In this document: piece by piece, positions 1 through 5,184 of the stretch
Numbering within the stretch: position 1 is the stretch's first letter
Layout of the letters: each line of letters begins with the position of its first letter
Source of the DNA: JAWLBW01 sp041687475
Lineage (GTDB): Bacteria; J088; JAWLBW01
Direction of reading: 5' to 3'
NCBI GenBank assembly: GCA_041687475.1
Contig: JAWLBW010000079.1
Coordinates: forward strand, 1-16,309
Length of the DNA stretch: 16,309 bases
Program-made: the position numbers and the translations under genes
Notes under the pieces: model-generated
Told to the model about the DNA's origin: nothing
Database searches by the model: none
What the model saw: the letters and a program-made list of their open reading frames with translations, nothing else

Positions 1-561
1 GTCATGATCGACAACTACGACAGCTTCACCTTCAACCTGGTGCAATATTTCCAGGAGCTGGGGCAGGAGATCAGGGTTTTTCGCAACGACGCGTTGAGCC
101 CGGCCGAGGTGCTGGTGCTGCGACCCGACCATGTCGTCATTTCGCCGGGGCCGTGCACGCCCGACGAGGCGGGCATCAGCATCGAGCTCGTGCGCGCCGC
201 CGCCGGAAAGGTACCCCTGCTCGGCGTCTGCCTGGGCCACCAGTCGATTCAACAGGCCTTCGGCGGCAGGGTCGTGCGCGCCCGCAGCATCATGCACGGC
301 AAGACGAGTCTCGTGTCGCACGATAGCGCCGGCGTGTACCGCAATCTGCCCGACCCCTTCGTCGCGACCCGATACCACTCACTCGTGGCCGACGAGGCCA
401 GCGTACCCGACGCGCTGATGATCACGGCGCGGGCGGAAGACGGCGAAATCATGGGGCTGCGCCACCGTGAATATGCGGTCGAAGGGGTACAGTTTCACCC
501 CGAGTCCATTCTCACGGTCGAAGGCAAGCGCCTGTTGGAAAACTTTCTGACCCTGGAGTAG
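1..561 (+). CDS. trpG: Anthranilate synthase glutamine amidotransferase subunit (5' end cut by window)
   Basis: This is the glutaminase subunit that supplies ammonia to the TrpE chain, for conversion of chorismate to anthranilate in the cytoplasm. From the ATG at position 4, 185 residues are visible. The class I amidotransferase core is intact: oxyanion region PGPCTP at about 48-53, nucleophile Cys76 in GVCLGHQ, and His165 and Glu167 in FHPES. Family members usually start two or three residues before the MIDNYDSF motif, and the frame is open through base 1 (codon GTC). The true start is therefore probably just outside the window. The gene ends with TAG. TrpG and PabA cannot always be separated by sequence, so it may also serve para-aminobenzoate synthesis; the trpD and trpC neighbours favour tryptophan. 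A trpE gene immediately upstream is likely but not visible. Confidence 0.95.
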   Translation, partial: VMIDNYDSFTFNLVQYFQELGQEIRVFRNDALSPAEVLVLRPDHVVISPGPCTPDEAGISIELVRAAAGKVPLLGVCLGHQSIQQAFGGRVVRARSIMHGKTSLVSHDSAGVYRNLPDPFVATRYHSLVADEASVPDALMITARAEDGEIMGLRHREYAVEGVQFHPESILTVEGKRLLENFLTLE

Positions 562-564
562 AAT

Positions 565-638
565 GGTCGTCTCCCGGCGACCGGCTGGCCGGAACGGGAA
601 TGCCCGGCTCGCCCGCGGGTTGCCGGTGAACCGGTCGC
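565..638 (+). repeat. Overlapping inverted repeats after trpG (possible alternative RNA hairpins)
   Basis: The 186-nt space between trpG and the next likely start (562-747) is GC-rich and has no convincing gene. GGTCG at 565-569 can pair with CGACC at 578-582 (8-nt loop). The overlapping GCGACCGG at 577-584 can instead pair with CCGGTCGC at 631-638. Smaller stems (CGGG-AATG-CCCG near 595-606, and CCGGT/ACCGG at 623-634) lie between. The arrangement allows mutually exclusive structures, but random GC-rich DNA also gives such pairings. No strong run of T follows; only a short GCGC stem at 671-683 followed by a T-rich stretch at 686-697. A regulatory role is speculation. Confidence 0.25.
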
Positions 639-747
639 AGCGAAGCCCATGGCCGAAAACGGAGTGGAAAGCGCACGTCGCGCCCTTTTCTTTCTTCCGC
701 GCCGGCCGGCGGCTGCCCGGTTCGAGCGAACCCAAACGCGTGGAATC

Positions 748-1272
748 ATGTTTTATCGTCGCCCTTCAAGATTCGCCGATTATCTTACGTGGGAATGTAT
801 CGGACGTCCCCTCAGCTTCGGCCTGATCAGCCTGGCCGGCTTCGTCGTGTGCCTCTTCTTCTCCGAAGGCCTCGGCATGGCCGACGCTCTGGTGGCCTCG
901 CTCGGCATTCTGGCTGCATTCTCCGACGCGGCATTCCGCTTCCCCCGGTTTTCGCGCGACTTCTCGCTCATTCGCGAGCTTGAGTCGTGGCATCGCAAGG
1001 CAGACCTCATGAGTCTCATCAGGGCCGAGCTGCTTGTGTGGAATGGGCAGTACGTCTTGAATTTCGGCCTGGGAATCATCGGTTCGCTGCTTGTGGTCGA
1101 GCAGTTTCTCGGTTCTGCCATTGAAACGGCCCACGGTATTCGTGCGGCGCTGCTCTTCGCTGCGGTATTCTATCTTGCAAACGCCTTGTTCTGGCGCCTG
1201 GGCGCGCACCGTCGCGTCATGGCGTTTCTCAAGGAACTCAAGGTCGATTTCAGAGAGCAGAGTTATGGGTGA
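748..1272 (+). CDS. Small multi-pass membrane protein of unknown function
   Basis: I do not recognise this family. From the ATG at 748 it encodes 174 residues with about four hydrophobic stretches: roughly residues 22-38, 43-59, 100-121 and 129-150. A charged segment at about 64-92 (RFPRFSRDF, LESWHRKAD) separates the two hairpins, and a basic tail follows the last one. This predicts an inner-membrane protein with no catalytic motif I can name. An in-frame ATG at 649 would add 33 Arg/Ala-rich residues with atypical codons, so I prefer 748; neither start has a strong ribosome binding site. Its TGA stop overlaps the trpD ATG by 8 nt, so the two are probably translationally coupled and co-transcribed. 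That placement is unusual and could mean transport or regulation linked to tryptophan, but nothing in the sequence proves it. Confidence 0.7.
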   Translation: MFYRRPSRFADYLTWECIGRPLSFGLISLAGFVVCLFFSEGLGMADALVASLGILAAFSDAAFRFPRFSRDFSLIRELESWHRKADLMSLIRAELLVWNGQYVLNFGLGIIGSLLVVEQFLGSAIETAHGIRAALLFAAVFYLANALFWRLGAHRRVMAFLKELKVDFREQSYG

Positions 1273-2305
1273 GAAGACCCTCACGCAGAGGGCCATTCAG
1301 CGACTGGTCGAACGCGGCGACCACAGCGCCGACGAAATGTTCGCCATCGTCAGTGAAATCATGGACGGCCGGGCATCAGAAGCGCAGATTGGCGCGTTTC
1401 TCGTCGCCCTGCGCATGAAAAGCGAAACGGTCGAGGAAATTACCGGCGCCGTGCGCGCCATGCGCGAGCATGCCCGCAAGGTGCAGGTGGCCGACGGCAT
1501 CGTGTTCGATACCTGCGGCACCGGCGGCGACAGCGCCGGCACCTTCAATGTGTCGACGGCTACGGCCTTCGTTGTGGCCGGCGCCGGCATCAGGGTGGCC
1601 AAGCACGGCAACCGGTCGGTTTCGAGTCGTTGCGGCAGCGCCGACGTGCTGGCTTCGCTGGGCGTCGACCTCGAGCTCGCCCCCGAACGGGTGGCCGAAG
1701 CCATCGACGGGGTGGGCATCGCCTTTCTCTTTGCCCCGCTTTATCACGGCGCCATGAAGCACGCGGCCGTTCCGCGCCGCGAAATCGCCGTACGTTCGAT
1801 ATTCAATATTCTCGGGCCCCTTTCGAATCCGGCCGGGGCCACCCATCAGCTGGTGGGCGTGTACGACGCCGCGATGGTCGAGCCGCTGGCCCACGTGCTG
1901 CGCAACCTGGGTACCCGGGGCGCCATGGTGGTGCACGGGGCCGACGGTCTCGACGAGCTGACCCTGACGGGCGAGACGAAGGTGGCCGAGCTTCGCAACG
2001 GCGAAATCAGTACCTATACGCTCGACCCGCGCGAGCTGGGCTTCTCGCTGGTTACCCTCGACGATCTGCGTGGCGGCGATGCCGAAGACAATGCGCGCCT
2101 GCTGCGCGACGTGCTGTCGGGCAAGCCGTCGGCCATGACCGAGATGACGGTGCTCAACGCCGCAGCTGCCCTGCGCATCTGCGATGCCGCCGCCGACTGG
2201 TCGTCGGCCGTGGCCCGCGCCCGTGAATCACTTTCCAGCGGCGCGGCCCTTGCCAGGCTCGACGCGCTGGTCGCGTTCTGCCGCGGCGGCAGCGTACCCG
2301 CCTGA
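1265..2305 (+). CDS. trpD: Anthranilate phosphoribosyltransferase
   Basis: TrpD transfers the phosphoribosyl group of PRPP to anthranilate, the second committed step of tryptophan synthesis, in the cytoplasm. The 346-residue product has the usual family length. The PRPP/Mg site is clear: CGTGGDS with GTGGD at 85-89, NVST at 95-98, and KHGNRSVSS beginning at 113. The family segment RSIFNILGPLSNPA spans about 177-190. The ATG at 1265 lies inside the end of the upstream membrane-protein gene and gives the canonical N-terminus; the open frame runs further upstream (to 1091), but only as an overlap with that gene. The gene ends with TGA seven bases before the trpC start. Confidence 0.97.
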   Translation: MGEKTLTQRAIQRLVERGDHSADEMFAIVSEIMDGRASEAQIGAFLVALRMKSETVEEITGAVRAMREHARKVQVADGIVFDTCGTGGDSAGTFNVSTATAFVVAGAGIRVAKHGNRSVSSRCGSADVLASLGVDLELAPERVAEAIDGVGIAFLFAPLYHGAMKHAAVPRREIAVRSIFNILGPLSNPAGATHQLVGVYDAAMVEPLAHVLRNLGTRGAMVVHGADGLDELTLTGETKVAELRNGEISTYTLDPRELGFSLVTLDDLRGGDAEDNARLLRDVLSGKPSAMTEMTVLNAAAALRICDAAADWSSAVARARESLSSGAALARLDALVAFCRGGSVPA

Positions 2306-2312
2306 GGAAGCC

Positions 2313-3101
2313 ATGGCCGTTGAAAGCGGAACATTTCTCGACAAGATTCTCGAAAAGCGTCGTCTTCGCGTGGGTGAAGCCCGGCAGCGGCACTCTCTCG
2401 ACGAAGTCATGCGGCTGGCGTCCGAGACGGCGCCCGCCCGCAAGGTATCGTTCGTCGGCCCGGCGCCCCACGTGATTGCCGAGGTCAAGAAGGCAAGCCC
2501 CTCGAAGGGGCTTCTGCGTGAAGATTTCCGGCCCGCCGAAATTGCCCGGGGCTATGAAAAAGCGGGCGCCGTCGCCATCAGCGTGCTGACCGAAGACGAC
2601 TTTTTTCTCGGTTCGCTGTCGCACCTCGAAGAGGTACGCGCAGCGGTCGACACGCCTCTTCTGCGCAAGGATTTCATTTTCGACCCCTATCAGTTATACG
2701 AGGCCCGTGCGGCCGGCGCCGATCTCTTTCTTCTCATCATGGCCATGCTCGACGACGTCGAAGCCGCCGAACTCAAGGCCGTCGGCGAGTCGCTGGGCAT
2801 GACCGGGCTCATTGAAGTACACGATGCCGCCGAGGCCGAAAGGGCCCTGCGCCTCGAACCCGCGCTTCTCGGCATCAACAACCGGAACCTGCGCACCTTC
2901 GTAACCAGCCTCGACGTAACCCTTGACCTGCTGCCCGGCCTGCCCGAAGGCGTGCGGGTCGTATCCGAAAGCGGGCTCGCCGACGTTGCCGACATCAGGC
3001 GACTGCGCGAGGCCGGGGTCGACGCCTTTCTCATCGGCGAAACCTTCATGCGCGCGGCCGATCCGGGCGAAGCCCTGGCGGCCCTGCGTCGCGAGGGCTG
3101 A
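2313..3101 (+). CDS. trpC: Indole-3-glycerol phosphate synthase
   Basis: TrpC closes the indole ring, converting carboxyphenylamino-deoxyribulose phosphate to indole-3-glycerol phosphate. The product is 262 residues, normal for the single-domain enzyme; there is no fused TrpF isomerase domain. The TIM-barrel active-site residues are present: Glu57 and Lys59 in IAEVKKASPSKG, Lys119 in LLRKDF, Glu168 in LIEVHD, Asn189 in GINNRN, and Glu219 in VSESG. The ATG at 2313 is preceded by TGAGGAAG, a good Shine-Dalgarno site that overlaps the trpD stop and fixes the start; the frame stays open upstream only within trpD. A strong terminator follows within 30 bases, so this is the last gene of the local trp unit. 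Confidence 0.97.
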   Translation: MAVESGTFLDKILEKRRLRVGEARQRHSLDEVMRLASETAPARKVSFVGPAPHVIAEVKKASPSKGLLREDFRPAEIARGYEKAGAVAISVLTEDDFFLGSLSHLEEVRAAVDTPLLRKDFIFDPYQLYEARAAGADLFLLIMAMLDDVEAAELKAVGESLGMTGLIEVHDAAEAERALRLEPALLGINNRNLRTFVTSLDVTLDLLPGLPEGVRVVSESGLADVADIRRLREAGVDAFLIGETFMRAADPGEALAALRREG

Positions 3102-3129
3102 CCACAGCCTGCCTCTTTGATACCTGTAT

Positions 3130-3169
3130 TGACACGAAAAAAGGGCCGGCGGGCCCTTTTTTCGTGTCA
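3130..3169 (+). terminator. Intrinsic (probably bidirectional) terminator after trpC
   Basis: A perfect 18-bp inverted repeat surrounds a 4-nt loop GGCG: left arm 3130-3147 and right arm 3152-3169. The inner part is a GGGCC/GGCCC stem followed by six T, and six A precede it on the left, so both strands read as hairpin plus U-tract. It should end trp transcription and insulate the trp unit from the dcw operon. Confidence 0.92.
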
Positions 3170-3211
3170 GCCCTCCACATTGCGCCCCGCCTGCGGTCGA
3201 ATAGTGCCCGA

Positions 3212-3227
3212 TTCCGTGGCCACGGAA
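3212..3227. repeat. Perfect 16-bp palindrome
   Basis: The sequence TTCCGTGGCCACGGAA is its own reverse complement with no spacer. It lies about 130 bp upstream of the -35 element of the mraZ promoter. A spacer-free palindrome of this length suits a homodimeric DNA-binding protein better than an RNA hairpin. No regulator can be named from the sequence. Confidence 0.6.
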
Positions 3228-3293
3228 CAAGAGCGCCCGGGCTCGGCACGATTCCCTCCACTTCGCTCCACCCACACCCGATACGGTACGTCC

Positions 3294-3322
3294 GAAGCCC
3301 GTAAACACGGCAATCGGGCTTC
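3294..3322. repeat. 8-bp inverted repeat with 13-nt loop
   Basis: GAAGCCCG (3294-3301) is repeated in inverse as CGGGCTTC (3315-3322), with 13 nt between. There is no T-run on either side, so it does not look like a terminator. It could be an operator or simply chance in GC-rich DNA. Confidence 0.4.
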
Positions 3323-3337
3323 TCGGGGGCACCCGCT

Positions 3338-3354
3338 CGCTTTCCAAGAAAGCG
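3338..3354. repeat. 7-bp inverted repeat abutting the mraZ -35 element
   Basis: CGCTTTC (3338-3344) and GAAAGCG (3348-3354) are inverted copies separated by CAA. The right arm ends one base before the TTGACA hexamer, a position typical of a site for an activator or repressor contacting RNA polymerase. Function is not shown. Confidence 0.4.
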
Positions 3355-3355
3355 C

Positions 3356-3385
3356 TTGACAAAGGGTGGTTTCGGCAAGTAAAGT
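3356..3385 (+). promoter_or_regulatory. Sigma70-type promoter of the dcw operon
   Basis: A perfect -35 hexamer TTGACA (3356-3361) is followed after 18 bp by TAAAGT (3380-3385), which matches TATAAT at four of six positions. Transcription would start near 3392, about 70 nt before the mraZ ATG. This places the MraZ-type repeat boxes directly downstream of the -10 element, as known for mraZ promoters in other bacteria. Confidence 0.75.
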
Positions 3386-3390
3386 ACATC

Positions 3391-3440
3391 CACGTGGTGC
3401 AAAGTGGGGGATCGTGGTGTATTGGGGTGGAAAGTGGTGG
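3391..3440 (+). promoter_or_regulatory. Five-copy MraZ-type operator array, 10-bp period
   Basis: Five GTGG-like boxes occur at exact 10-base steps: GTGGT (3394), GTGGG (3404), GTGGT (3414), GGGGT (3424) and GTGGT (3434). Two have the longer form AAAGTGG (3401 and 3431). Known MraZ targets are direct repeats with about 10-bp spacing (TGGGN boxes in E. coli, AAAGTG-type boxes in mollicutes) located just before mraZ. The array covers the predicted transcription start and early leader, so MraZ binding would repress its own operon. Copy number and spacing are seen in the sequence; binding is inferred. Confidence 0.85.
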
Positions 3441-3459
3441 GTAACCAACCAGGCGGTTC

Positions 3460-3921
3460 ATGTTCCTTGGGCACAGCCAACATAGCCTCGACGTCAAGGG
3501 GCGCATCATTCTGCCGGCGCGCTTTCGCGAGACACTCGCGAAACGCTACGACGACAGAATGGTCATTACGCTGAGCCACCGGGGGCTGAACGGCGCCGTC
3601 GAGCGTTGCCTTTATCTTTATCCCTGGCTCGAGTTCGAACGCGTGCTCGAGCGCCTCAATGCGGCTCCCCCTTCGGATCCGGCCATTGTCGCCTTCAAGC
3701 GCTATGTGGTCGGGCATGCCGAAGAGTGCCAGATAGATAAACAGGGGCGGGTACTCATTCCCCCTCTTTTGCGTGAGCGCGTCGCGCTGGAAAAGGACGT
3801 CGCCCTGGTCGGCGACAACAACCTGATTCAGGCGTGGAGCGTCGAAGAATGGAACCGCGCGCAGAACGTCGAATCGCTTCTGCTCGACAACCTCGATCGC
3901 CTTGCTGGTTATGGCCTCTGA
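3460..3921 (+). CDS. mraZ: Transcriptional regulator MraZ
   Basis: MraZ is a DNA-binding protein of the AbrB/SpoVT swapped-hairpin family that forms ring oligomers and represses the dcw promoter. The 153-residue product has the two tandem MraZ half-domains, each with the DxxGR signature: DVKGR at 11-15 (LDVKGRIILPARFRE) and DKQGR at 93-97 (IDKQGRVLIPPLLRE). The ATG at 3460 is preceded by AGGCGG and lies 20 bp after the repeat array that is its likely operator. It is the first gene of the dcw operon, and its TGA overlaps the rsmH start. Length and both motifs are normal. Confidence 0.96.
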   Translation: MFLGHSQHSLDVKGRIILPARFRETLAKRYDDRMVITLSHRGLNGAVERCLYLYPWLEFERVLERLNAAPPSDPAIVAFKRYVVGHAEECQIDKQGRVLIPPLLRERVALEKDVALVGDNNLIQAWSVEEWNRAQNVESLLLDNLDRLAGYGL

Positions 3922-4852
3922 GCAGGAACCCCGCATAACGCATGTCTCCGTGCTTCTGAATGAAGCGGTCGACGGACTTGCGCCCGAGCGGGGGGGAAGG
4001 TATGTCGACGGCACGGCGGGCGGCGGCGGGCATTCATCGCTGCTGCTCGAACGTTCGCCCGAAGTCGAGGTGCTGGCCATGGACCGCGATCCGGCCGCTG
4101 TCGAACGGGTGCGCGCAAGGCTGGCGCCTTTCGGCCGGCGAGCCCACGTCGTGCACGGGTGTTTCGACCAGTGGCGCCAGGCCGCCGAGGCACTCGGGTG
4201 GGGCGAGGTCGACGGCGTGCTGCTTGACCTGGGATTTTCCAGTTACCAGATGGATGAAGCCGAACGCGGCTTCTCCTTCATGCGCGAGGGACGACTCGAC
4301 ATGCGCATGGACCCGACCACCGGGGTTTCGGCGTCCGAACTGATCGACAGCCTGTCGGAGCAGGAGCTGGTGCGTATTTTTCGCGAGTACGGCGAAGAAC
4401 CCGACGCCCGCCGTATTGCCCGCGCCATCGTGGCCGCGCGCCCCATCGAGACTACGGCGCAGCTGGCCGATGTCGTGTCGCAGGCGGTTCCGGCCGCACG
4501 CCGGCGGGCCCGCATACACCCGGCAACGCTGGTGTTTCAGGCCCTGCGCATCGCGGTGAACGACGAAATGGGACAACTCGAGCGATTCCTTGCAGACCTG
4601 CCCGGCGGGCTGCGTTCGGGGGGCAGGGTGGCCATTATTTCCTTCCACTCGCTGGAAGATCGCAAGGTCAAGCGACGCTTTCGTGAGCTCGCGACCGAGT
4701 GTGTATGTCCGCCCGGGCTGCCCGTGTGCGCCTGCGGCCGCGTACCCGAAATGCGCGAGATAACCCGCAAGGCCGTCAAGCCCGGCGAGAGCGAGGTTGA
4801 ACAGAACCCGCGGGCGCGCAGCGCCCGGTTACGTGTTGCGGCGAGGGTGTGA
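3911..4852 (+). CDS. rsmH: 16S rRNA m4C1402 N4-methyltransferase
   Basis: RsmH (MraW) is an S-adenosylmethionine-dependent enzyme that methylates N4 of C1402 in the 16S rRNA decoding site. The 313-residue product has the SAM-binding loop VDGTAGGGGHS at about 32-42, the acidic residue region AMDRDP near 56-61, DGVLLDLGFSS at 101-111, and ISFHSLEDR near 243-251. Four cysteines near 264-275 (ECVC...VCACG) are a usual feature of the family. I chose the ATG at 3911, which overlaps the mraZ stop by 11 nt; an in-frame TTG at 3902 would add three residues. Translation is probably coupled to mraZ because no strong separate ribosome binding site is seen. Confidence 0.96.
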   Translation: MASEQEPRITHVSVLLNEAVDGLAPERGGRYVDGTAGGGGHSSLLLERSPEVEVLAMDRDPAAVERVRARLAPFGRRAHVVHGCFDQWRQAAEALGWGEVDGVLLDLGFSSYQMDEAERGFSFMREGRLDMRMDPTTGVSASELIDSLSEQELVRIFREYGEEPDARRIARAIVAARPIETTAQLADVVSQAVPAARRRARIHPATLVFQALRIAVNDEMGQLERFLADLPGGLRSGGRVAIISFHSLEDRKVKRRFRELATECVCPPGLPVCACGRVPEMREITRKAVKPGESEVEQNPRARSARLRVAARV

Positions 4853-5184
4853 TGCAGGTTTCGCAGGCCGAACGAATCGTACGGGCCGGCGCCGAAGGCG
4901 CGTGGCCGGGTAGCGGGCGTGTTTCGTTGTATGGAACGGTGGCCCTGGCATTCGGCCTTCTGCTTCTGGTCGGCCTCTTTCACGTGTGGAGTCGCACGGT
5001 GCTGGTCGAAGCCGGGTATGCCATTTCCCAGGAGCGTGCCAGGCGGGGCCAGCTCGAAGAAGAGCAACGCCAGCTGAAGCTGCAGCTTCGGCGGTTGAGC
5101 GATCCGGCCAGGCTTGACGCCATCGCGCAACAGGCCGGACTGCATAATCCGGGGCCGGGGCAGATTTTCATTCTGGGTAAGTAG
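4852..5184 (+). CDS. ftsL: Cell division protein FtsL
   Basis: FtsL is a small bitopic divisome protein that works with FtsQ/FtsB to activate FtsW-FtsI. The 110-residue product has a cytoplasmic tail, one membrane span at about residues 26-46 (hydrophobic LALAFGLLLLVGLF-like stretch), and a Gln/Glu/Arg-rich coiled coil at about 58-85. The typical end LSDPARLDAIAQQAGL then PGQIFIL follows. Sequence conservation in FtsL is poor, so the call rests on architecture plus position between rsmH and ftsI. The ATG at 4852 shares a base with the rsmH stop (TGATG) and has GAGG upstream; a GTG at 4849 is a less likely start. It ends with TAG, in frame with ftsI. Confidence 0.92.
   Translation: MQVSQAERIVRAGAEGAWPGSGRVSLYGTVALAFGLLLLVGLFHVWSRTVLVEAGYAISQERARRGQLEEEQRQLKLQLRRLSDPARLDAIAQQAGLHNPGPGQIFILGK

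Larger units (their letters stand above)
3170..3355. other. Non-coding stretch between trp terminator and mraZ promoter
   Basis: No convincing gene lies here. Short open frames on both strands run across the terminator or the palindromes, lack a ribosome binding site, and encode Arg/Pro-rich sequence. The stretch contains the three inverted repeats listed separately. Together with the terminator, promoter and repeat boxes it makes up the 358-bp intergenic region. Confidence 0.6.

Noticed and set aside
649..747. Longer start for the membrane protein gene (ATG at 649)
   Set aside because: The added 33 residues are Arg/Ala/Pro-rich with codons unlike the rest of the window, and no good ribosome binding site is seen; it is kept only as an alternative start.
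3117..3359. 80-codon + strand open frame in the trpC-mraZ gap
   Set aside because: It begins before and reads through the terminator stem, lacks a ribosome binding site, ends at the promoter -35, and has no resemblance to a protein family.
3046..4080. Long open frame on the - strand (344 codons) across the terminator, promoter and mraZ
   Set aside because: It runs antisense to trpC, the intergenic control region and mraZ, crosses a terminator hairpin, and its translation shows no domain. Long shadow frames are expected in GC-rich DNA with strong codon bias.
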